Source of the DNA: Emcibacteraceae bacterium
GTDB taxonomy: Bacteria > Pseudomonadota > Alphaproteobacteria > Sphingomonadales > Emcibacteraceae
NCBI GenBank assembly: GCA_016763335.1
Contig: JAESUD010000369.1
Location: forward strand, 1-10,429
DNA length: 10,429 nt
Direction of reading: 5' to 3'
Shown here: positions 6,590-10,429 of the stretch, one piece after another
Layout: the number at the start of each line of letters is the position of its first letter
How positions within the stretch are numbered: position 1 is the first letter of the stretch
Made by a program: the position numbers and the translations under genes
Notes under the pieces: model-generated
Database searches by the model: none
The model's input: the letters and a program-made list of their open reading frames with translations, nothing else
What the model was told of the DNA's origin: nothing

Positions 6590-8086
6590 ATGAACCTTCC
6601 GGATTATGATGGCTGGCAAAAACTTAGCCAGGATTTTAAACATCAAACCAAAGCCTTTATAGGCGGTGAATATGTTGATGCGTTAAGCGGTAAAACATAT
6701 GAAACCATTAATCCGGCAACGGAAAAAATGTCTGCGCATATTGCCTCATGCGACCGTCATGATGTCGATAAGGCCGTAAAATCGGCACGTGCCGCCTTTA
6801 ACGCTAAACATTGGTCCCGCATGGCAGCGCGGGACCGTGGCGTTATCCTGCAAAAGCTCGCCGGACTTGTGCTTGAAAATGCCGATCAGCTCGCCTTAAT
6901 GGAATGCTTAAATGTCGGCAAACCAATCATGGAAGCGCGCATGGCCGATATCAACCTCGCCGCCGCCGCCCTTAAATGGTACGGCGAGGCTATTGATAAG
7001 CTCACCGATGAAGTGGTCGCAACACCAGATAATGTCCGTGCGACAATTACAAGAGAGCCAATGGGCGTTGTAGGTGTGGTTGTGCCGTGGAATTTCCCGC
7101 TGCTTATGGCCTGCTGGAAAATTGCCCCTGCCCTTGCCGCCGGAAACAGCGTGATTGTTAAGCCGTCCGAACAAACGCCGCAGTCCATTTTAAAGCTTGC
7201 CGAGCTCGCCATCATAGCCGGAATTCCGGACGGTGTTTTTAATGTCATCACCGGGCACGGCGCCGAGGCAGGATCGGCCATTGGCCTTCATAATGATATT
7301 GATTGCCTGACATTTACCGGGTCAACCGCTATAGGCAAGAAATTCCTTGAATATTCGGGACGTTCAAATATGAAAGCCGTATGGCTTGAATGCGGCGGTA
7401 AAAATCCCAATATCGTCATGGCTGACTGCCCTGATATGGATAAAGCAGTAATGAGCGCCGCCATGAATGTGTTTTTTAATCAGGGGGAAGTCTGCGCCTC
7501 CGCCTCAAGATTACTGATCGAAGAAAGCATTCGCGACGAATTTATTGAGCGTGTTGTTGAGGTCGGAAAAACCCGTATTCCCGGCGACCCCCTAGACCCG
7601 AAAACCAATATGGGGGCCATCGTTGACCGCAACCAATTTGACCGCATTAACGGCTATATTACCAAAGGCAGCGAAGAAGGCGCCGAACTCATGCTCGGCG
7701 GTGATACCGCCACTGTGGACGGTAAAGGTTTATATGTTAACCCGACAATATTTAAAAATGTCACCAACAACATGACCATCGCCCGCGAGGAAATATTTGG
7801 CCCTGTGCTCGCCGCCATCAGTTTTAAAGGTATTGATGAAGCCATCACCATCGCCAATGACAGCCCATACGGCCTTGCCGCGGGCATCTGGACCCGCGAC
7901 ATAAACATCGCCCACAAAGCCGACCGCGATTTACAGGCAGGTGCCGTTTCCATCAACAGCTTTAATTCCATCGACATCGCCATGCCATTCGGCGGCTACA
8001 AACAATCCGGCATAGGCGTCGATAAATCCCTGCACGCAATAGAAAAATACACCAACATGAAATCCACGTGGCTGGAACTGGATTAA
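6590..8086 (+). CDS. NAD(P)+-dependent aldehyde dehydrogenase, PuuC/aminoaldehyde dehydrogenase-like
   Basis: 498 residues, full length for the family. The catalytic residues fall in canonical positions: Asn168 (VVPWNFPLL), Lys191 (VIVKPSEQTP), FTGST at 242-246 for cofactor binding, Glu267 (WLECGGKNP), the nucleophile Cys302 (NQGEVCASASR), and EEIFGPVL near residue 400. Several stretches strongly recall E. coli PuuC, the gamma-glutamyl-gamma-aminobutyraldehyde dehydrogenase, including WYGEAIDK, PWNFPLLMACWK, HNDID, ADCPD and the C-terminal DKSLHAIEKYTNMKSTW. It therefore probably oxidises an aminoaldehyde or other short aldehyde to the acid. This fits an aldehyde made by the flavoprotein amine oxidase or via the aminotransferase of the same locus. 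AGGAAA overlapping the upstream stop is its ribosome binding site. It is the last gene of the operon, and its final 66 bp recur about 2.15 kb downstream. Confidence 0.92.
   Translation: MNLPDYDGWQKLSQDFKHQTKAFIGGEYVDALSGKTYETINPATEKMSAHIASCDRHDVDKAVKSARAAFNAKHWSRMAARDRGVILQKLAGLVLENADQLALMECLNVGKPIMEARMADINLAAAALKWYGEAIDKLTDEVVATPDNVRATITREPMGVVGVVVPWNFPLLMACWKIAPALAAGNSVIVKPSEQTPQSILKLAELAIIAGIPDGVFNVITGHGAEAGSAIGLHNDIDCLTFTGSTAIGKKFLEYSGRSNMKAVWLECGGKNPNIVMADCPDMDKAVMSAAMNVFFNQGEVCASASRLLIEESIRDEFIERVVEVGKTRIPGDPLDPKTNMGAIVDRNQFDRINGYITKGSEEGAELMLGGDTATVDGKGLYVNPTIFKNVTNNMTIAREEIFGPVLAAISFKGIDEAITIANDSPYGLAAGIWTRDINIAHKADRDLQAGAVSINSFNSIDIAMPFGGYKQSGIGVDKSLHAIEKYTNMKSTWLELD
8021..8086 (+). 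repeat. Direct repeat copy 1: 3' end of the aldehyde dehydrogenase gene
   Basis: The last 66 bp of the aldehyde dehydrogenase gene, including its TAA stop, recur at 10175-10240 with two mismatches (8080 G/A and 8085 A/G). Both differences are silent: a Leu codon CTG/CTA and the stop TAA/TGA. Similarity stops abruptly at 8020 upstream and at 8086 downstream. Confidence 0.95.
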
Positions 8087-8151
8087 TTTTATAACGTATT
8101 AAAAGTTGAAAATAGAAAATTAACCCAGCATGCCATCCACGAAATTTTACA

Positions 8152-8191
8152 CGAATGACCACTTAAGATCACCATCGATAGCAGTCATTCG
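8152..8191. repeat. Palindromic dispersed repeat, copy A
   Basis: CGAATGAC (8152-8159) and GTCATTCG (8184-8191) are perfect 8-bp inverted arms. The inner sequences GAATGACCACTT and TCGATAGCAGTCATTC match the arms of copy B at 9618-9649. It begins 66 bp after the aldehyde dehydrogenase stop and could also act as a 3'-end hairpin for that operon. Confidence 0.65.
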
Positions 8192-8203
8192 CGGATCGTC
8201 AAT

Positions 8204-8232
8204 TTGACCACTTCTAAGAATTAATGTAAATT
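8204..8232 (+). promoter_or_regulatory. Candidate sigma70-type promoter for the small basic protein gene
   Basis: TTGACC (8204-8209, 5/6) and TAAATT (8227-8232, 4/6) have an ideal 17-bp spacer and lie about 50 bp before the ATG at 8280. The -35 lies within a TGACCACTT repeat (8205-8213) whose other copy is at 8156-8164. Confidence 0.45.
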
Positions 8233-8279
8233 CCCTAAGACACAGGAAGAAGTTAAATGATATTGGAAAGGAGTATTAG

Positions 8280-8447
8280 ATGAGCTTGAGTGAAGGCGCC
8301 AAAAAAAGAAAAGCGAAAAAAGCGGTTAAGGGAATTAAATCCAAACCCACAGCATCACAAGCGCGAGCAAGGCTTAAGGCTAGTAAAATACCAAAATCCA
8401 AACGAAGCGAACATGGCGGAAGAGCGCACCGCAGACGAAACGGTTAA
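8280..8447 (+). CDS. Small, highly basic 55-residue protein of unknown function
   Basis: ATG at 8280 to TAA at 8445-8447, 55 codons. AAGGAG (8268-8273) sits 6 nt before the start, one of the best ribosome binding sites in the window, and a promoter-like pair lies upstream. About 20 of the 55 residues are Lys or Arg, in clusters such as AKKRKAKKAVKGIKSK near the N-terminus and HRRRN at the C-terminus, with Ala, Ser and Gly between. There are no Cys residues, no hydrophobic segment and very few acidic residues, so it is probably disordered or helical and nucleic-acid binding. I do not recognise a family. A ribosome-associated or DNA-binding role is inference from charge only. An 8-codon mini-ORF (8257-8283) overlaps its start by ATGA and might couple translation. 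Nothing shows that it belongs with the catabolic operon. Confidence 0.6.
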   Translation: MSLSEGAKKRKAKKAVKGIKSKPTASQARARLKASKIPKSKRSEHGGRAHRRRNG

Positions 8448-8811
8448 GCAGAGGAGGACAACTTAACCTTTGATTATGCTGATCTCAAAATTTCAGGATT
8501 TACAACGTCAACAAAATAAAGTTTTTTAAAGCTTATTGATCTTTATATTTCAAATATGAAAAAGGATCACGCGCAAATAAAAATGGATGAGATTGAAAAG
8601 CATATTGATGACACTTATTTTGCATGGGTCGGCGACGTGTCAGATGATGCCGTTTTGTATTACCACATACATAGTCCGGTGATACTTATCGAATTTGCTC
8701 CCCAAAGGGCCGTTGGAACAACATCCACACTGAAAGTCATAATTTTCTGGGAACCGTTTCACTTCGAATATGTTAAGGTTGTCAAACCACCTGATATCAA
8801 AAAGTCTTTAA
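8448..8811 (+). pseudogene. Decayed C-terminal remnant of a DUF3500 family gene
   Basis: In one frame from about 8475, YADLKISGF...SFLKLIDLYISNM...HAQIKMDEIEKHI, DDTYFAWVGD and YYHIHSPVILIEF follow the order and spacing of the C-terminal third of DUF3500 proteins as I remember them. These proteins are typically several hundred residues long. The frame carries an in-frame TAA at 8517-8519. After residue stretch EFAPQRAVG the family similarity moves to another frame, NNIHT (8717-8731), where the family has an NHIHT-type motif, and possibly to a third, GNRF....LR (8749 onward), so frameshifts are likely. The N-terminal two thirds are absent. A gene caller would report 8556-8861 as a 101-residue hypothetical protein, but it starts inside the conserved domain and ends in unrelated sequence. 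The function of DUF3500 is not established to my knowledge. Confidence 0.72.
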
Positions 8812-8845
8812 TGTGTCGCAACTACTCGTGGCGCTGTGGCTGCAT

Positions 8846-9496
8846 TCATTTTTTCTCATAGGCCACGACTTCACCGTCCATAATATTCCTGTCTTCCCAC
8901 TGCTCTTTTACTTCTGGATATTTTTTCATCATTATCTTCATAAACTGATGAAATAATCGGTCGCTGTCCTTAAGCGTCCACATACCCATGCCTTTTAGCT
9001 CGATGTTAAGGAGTTCACTTCTTGTTGCTTTATAATCATAGTAAGTAGTCACCTTATTTATTTGACGCCAATCAGTTCGTATAGCCTGATACTGATAGAT
9101 GGAATAAATTCCACTATCATTTACATATGTACCATTTTTTTTAAGCTCCTTGTCAAAGGACCTCCATCCCGTAACATCGGGCATGTGATTAGCGATGATA
9201 TATTTAGAAATCGGATTTTCTAAGTGCCATTGGTAATGAAGCCAGTCACTATAAAAAAATACAAAAATTATAGGCACACCGAATATTAACGTCCATACCA
9301 TTCCTAAGTTATCGATGCTGTACATACAGGCTCCGATACACAAGACAATAGCTCCGCCAAATACCAAAATATGTTTGGTCGTACTCCAGTCCGAATTAGG
9401 GTCGCTTAAATGCTTGTGTCTTAACGTTGCCAGATAACTAAGAATAGCTAGCAATACTAAAAAGCTCAGCACGTAAATTATCGTCTCTGATATCAT
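8846..9496 (-). CDS. Unrecognised membrane protein with three N-terminal helices and a soluble C-terminal domain
   Basis: 216 residues. ATG at 9496 follows a strong purine-rich ribosome binding site (GAGGGG, about 9 nt spacing). Hydrophobic segments occur at about residues 5-24, 42-60 and 66-83, followed by about 130 mostly polar residues rich in Tyr, Trp, Lys and Met (for example WLHYQWHLENP, GIYSIYQYQAI, DWRQINKVTTYYDYK). The tail is acidic and basic without Cys pairs or obvious catalytic motifs. This resembles a small inner-membrane protein with a cytoplasmic or periplasmic domain. I do not recognise the family. It stands alone on its strand, its 3' end meeting the DUF3500 remnant, and its AT-rich composition contrasts with the operons at the left. 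It is a candidate cargo gene of the segment between the direct repeats. Confidence 0.7.
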   Translation of the reverse strand: MISETIIYVLSFLVLLAILSYLATLRHKHLSDPNSDWSTTKHILVFGGAIVLCIGACMYSIDNLGMVWTLIFGVPIIFVFFYSDWLHYQWHLENPISKYIIANHMPDVTGWRSFDKELKKNGTYVNDSGIYSIYQYQAIRTDWRQINKVTTYYDYKATRSELLNIELKGMGMWTLKDSDRLFHQFMKIMMKKYPEVKEQWEDRNIMDGEVVAYEKK

Positions 9497-9617
9497 CTAA
9501 AACTACCCCTCTACACAATCCTCATTTACCATTAAATGATCAGTGATTGATCCAATAAAGTCATACAGGAAATTGGTTTGTTGAGATAACCTGTTTAAGT
9601 ATGAAATATAGTTTTCC

Positions 9618-9649
9618 GAACGTCCGTTTTGGGTCGAAAGCGGTCATTC
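9618..9649. repeat. Palindromic dispersed repeat, copy B
   Basis: An imperfect 32-bp palindrome: arms GAACGTCCGTTTT and AAAGCGGTCATTC pair at 10 of 13 positions around GGGTCG. The half AATGNCCGCTTTCGACCCA type is, from memory, a common interspersed element in proteobacterial intergenic regions. Related copies lie at 8152-8191 and 10320-10339. Confidence 0.65.
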
Positions 9650-9683
9650 TAATGTAAGTCTACTCCCGAAGTCTTGATCGGGT

Positions 9684-10046
9684 TCAATTACCAAACTGTA
9701 TAGGGCTACCCTTTTTATCAAATGCTAGAAAATTAGATAGATTGCCTCCTTTTTCTACAGTCTCGACCATCATTTTTAATGGCTGTGTAGCTTCGTCAGA
9801 TGTCGGAAAAACACCATTTCGACCAGAAAGACAAGCTACTAATACAATTTGCCAATTTTGTTCCATACTCTCAGACTCTATCACTAAATCGGCAAAGCTA
9901 CCCAGTTCATCCAAAGTTTTATCAACACACATGATTGGTTCTAATTCGCCTCCTTGACCAGAATGAAAGTTAATTGCTTCTTCATCTTTATGATCTTTTG
10001 GTAGAGATACTTTTAAAAAAACGAATAGTAAACGTTGTGGCTCCAC
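9684..10046 (-). CDS. Small conserved protein of the type labelled 'ribonucleotide reductase subunit alpha'; start uncertain
   Basis: With the only conventional start (GTG 10046) the protein has 120 residues. The pattern EPQRLLFVFLKVSLP, GQGGELEPIMCVDK, ELGSFADLVIES, WQIVLVACLSGRNG, ATQPLKMMVE and NFLAFDKKGSPIQ matches small proteobacterial proteins that databases call 'ribonucleotide reductase subunit alpha'. It has none of the ribonucleotide reductase catalytic machinery, and I regard that name as unsupported. The family normally carries about 15 more N-terminal residues, and these are present in frame upstream: ITDYESLLSAAKEQ, running back to about 10094. No ATG, GTG or TTG exists between the upstream stop and 10046. 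AAAGGA sits 8 nt before an ATT at 10094-10092 and very near an ATA at 10100. So either a rare start is used, the ATG has been lost, or a shortened protein begins at GTG 10046. The function is unknown. Confidence 0.7.
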   Translation of the reverse strand: MEPQRLLFVFLKVSLPKDHKDEEAINFHSGQGGELEPIMCVDKTLDELGSFADLVIESESMEQNWQIVLVACLSGRNGVFPTSDEATQPLKMMVETVEKGGNLSNFLAFDKKGSPIQFGN

Positions 10047-10121
10047 CTGTTCTTTTGCGGCTGATAGCAGGGATTCATAATCGGTGATATTAATTTGTAT
10101 ATTCCTTTTGATTTGTTGACA

Positions 10122-10136
10122 TTACATTAGATGTAA
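10122..10136. promoter_or_regulatory. Short perfect palindrome upstream of the small conserved gene
   Basis: TTACAT-TAG-ATGTAA has 6-bp arms and a 3-bp centre, just after TTGACA (10116-10121, + strand). It lies about 30 bp upstream of the likely start region of the leftward gene ending at 9684 and could be an operator. No convincing promoter pair accompanies it. Confidence 0.3.
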
Positions 10137-10174
10137 GCTGAGCCTATTGTGCTAAATAGTGTTCGTTTATTCAA

Positions 10175-10240
10175 GATAAATCCCTGCACGCAATAGAAAA
10201 ATACACCAACATGAAATCCACGTGGCTGGAACTAGATTGA
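10175..10240 (+). repeat. Direct repeat copy 2: orphan 3' end of an aldehyde dehydrogenase gene
   Basis: 64 of 66 bp are identical to 8021-8086. It still reads DKSLHAIEK...TWLELD followed by TGA, but the frame upstream runs into TAG at 10157-10159 with no start codon, so it is a gene fragment. Sequence on either side is unrelated to the flanks of copy 1. It marks the right edge of the 8087-10174 segment. Confidence 0.95.
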
Positions 10241-10319
10241 ATTTAAACCCGCATCATGGATTAAAATTATAAATAGGCATTAAAACAAACCTAATATGCC
10301 GTTTGGAATCCTCTGCCCC

Positions 10320-10339
10320 GAACGACAGCTTTCGACCCA
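10320..10339. repeat. Palindromic dispersed repeat, copy C (half only)
   Basis: GAACGACAGCTTTCGACCCA matches one arm and loop of copy B (reverse strand GAATGACCGCTTTCGACCCA) with two differences. The second arm is absent: the sequence switches at about 10340 to what looks like the left end of an insertion sequence. This suggests that the insertion sequence entered at the loop of the palindrome. Confidence 0.6.
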
Positions 10340-10429
10340 GACTGTGTGAAAAGTCTTCCCTCTCTGCTATAGTTGTTTTTTTACCATATTGGGGATTACT
10401 GATGACAAACTTTATTGAAGGAGAAGACC
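10340..10429 (+). mobile_element. Left end of an IS1182-type insertion sequence (continues beyond window)
   Basis: The region starts with GACTGTGTGAAAAGTC, which resembles the terminal sequence upstream of IS1182-family transposases as I remember them, and then leads without another gene into the transposase start at 10402. A -10-like TATAGT lies at 10368-10373. The left boundary is inferred from where similarity to palindrome copies A and B ends. The matching right end and inverted repeat are outside the window. Confidence 0.6.
10402..10429 (+). CDS. IS1182-type transposase, first 9 codons only (3' truncated by window edge)
   Basis: ATG at 10402, preceded by GGGGAT, opens the sequence MTNFIEGED. 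This matches the very conserved N-terminus (M-x-x-FIEGEDR...) of a large group of DDE transposases of the IS1182 family. Only 28 bp are visible, so integrity cannot be judged. The call rests on this short but distinctive motif and on the IS-like upstream sequence. Confidence 0.65.

Larger units (their letters stand above)
8087..10174. other. Interposed accessory segment bounded by the 66-bp direct repeats
   Basis: This 2.1-kb stretch lies between two copies of the aldehyde dehydrogenase 3' end. Its content is unlike the dense operons to the left: a tiny basic protein, a decayed DUF3500 remnant, an unrecognised membrane protein and a small conserved protein lacking a normal start, with longer gaps and more AT-rich sequence. 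The layout (gene end regenerated, displaced gene end on the far side) is what site-specific integration into the 3' end of a gene leaves behind. However, no recombinase is present, so a deletion derivative of an element, or decay of a duplicated paralogue, is equally possible. Confidence 0.5.

Noticed and set aside
6813..6836. Perfect 8-bp hairpin GGTCCCGC/GCGGGACC inside the aldehyde dehydrogenase gene
   Set aside because: It lies in conserved-length coding sequence near the 5' part of the gene with no T-run or gene boundary, so it is most likely a codon-level coincidence.
6886..7983. Long minus-strand open frames within the aldehyde dehydrogenase gene
   Set aside because: These are shadows of a gene with full catalytic motifs on the plus strand; they lack family features and ribosome binding sites.
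8556..8861. Open frame of 101 codons as an independent gene
   Set aside because: It starts in the middle of a DUF3500-like domain with family sequence continuing upstream past a stop, and its last third is frameshifted, so it is annotated as part of a pseudogene.
9665..9682. CCCGA/TCGGG hairpin just after the small conserved gene as a terminator
   Set aside because: The stem is only 5 bp with an 8-nt loop and no T-run on the minus strand, so it is too weak to call.
1..10429. CRISPR arrays, tRNA or rRNA genes
   Set aside because: No regularly spaced short repeats, cloverleaf-like segments or rRNA-like sequence were seen by reading either strand.

Overview
The window reads as a piece of a proteobacterial chromosome, most likely a moderately AT-rich (marine-type) alphaproteobacterium. 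That placement is an inference from gene content and style: a Tat-exported spermidine-dehydrogenase-like flavoprotein, a remnant of a DUF3500 protein, a small protein of the kind databases label 'ribonucleotide reductase subunit alpha', and an IS1182-type transposase start. No rRNA, tRNA or phylogenetic marker is present, so the assignment is tentative.

Region 1 (2-8086) is a compact, divergently arranged metabolic locus. After the 3' end of an unidentified membrane-protein gene (2-151, + strand), three minus-strand genes run leftward from about 3996: an HpcH/HpaI-type aldolase, a DUF6282-like amidohydrolase-fold protein, and a Tat-signal FAD amine oxidoreductase resembling spermidine dehydrogenase. 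Four plus-strand genes run rightward from 4084 with gaps of 3-14 bp: a dihydroorotate-dehydrogenase-fold protein lacking the usual catalytic cysteine, a one-domain cupin, a HisC-like PLP aminotransferase, and a PuuC-like aldehyde dehydrogenase. The two arms share an 87-bp intergenic region with overlapping promoter-like elements and a dyad (TTGATA-N12-TATCAA) placed to control both. Together they look like one catabolic pathway for an amine or N-containing compound: oxidation or transamination to an aldehyde, aldehyde to acid, amide or ring hydrolysis, and C-C cleavage. The substrate is unknown. No regulator, and no transporter apart from possibly the truncated first gene, is visible.

Region 2 (8087-10174) is an accessory-looking, gene-poor segment lying between two near-identical 66-bp copies of the 3' end of the aldehyde dehydrogenase gene (8021-8086 and 10175-10240). 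It holds a 55-codon, extremely basic small protein with a good promoter and ribosome binding site, a decayed C-terminal piece of a DUF3500 gene, an unrecognised three-helix membrane protein, and a small conserved protein whose ATG appears to be missing. No integrase or transposase lies inside it.

Region 3 (10241-10429) begins with about 80 bp in which no gene is seen. Then comes half of a palindromic repeat, cut at its loop, followed by the left end of an insertion sequence whose transposase (IS1182-type N-terminus) starts at 10402 and runs off the window. Two fuller members of the same palindrome family lie at 8152-8191 and 9618-9649.
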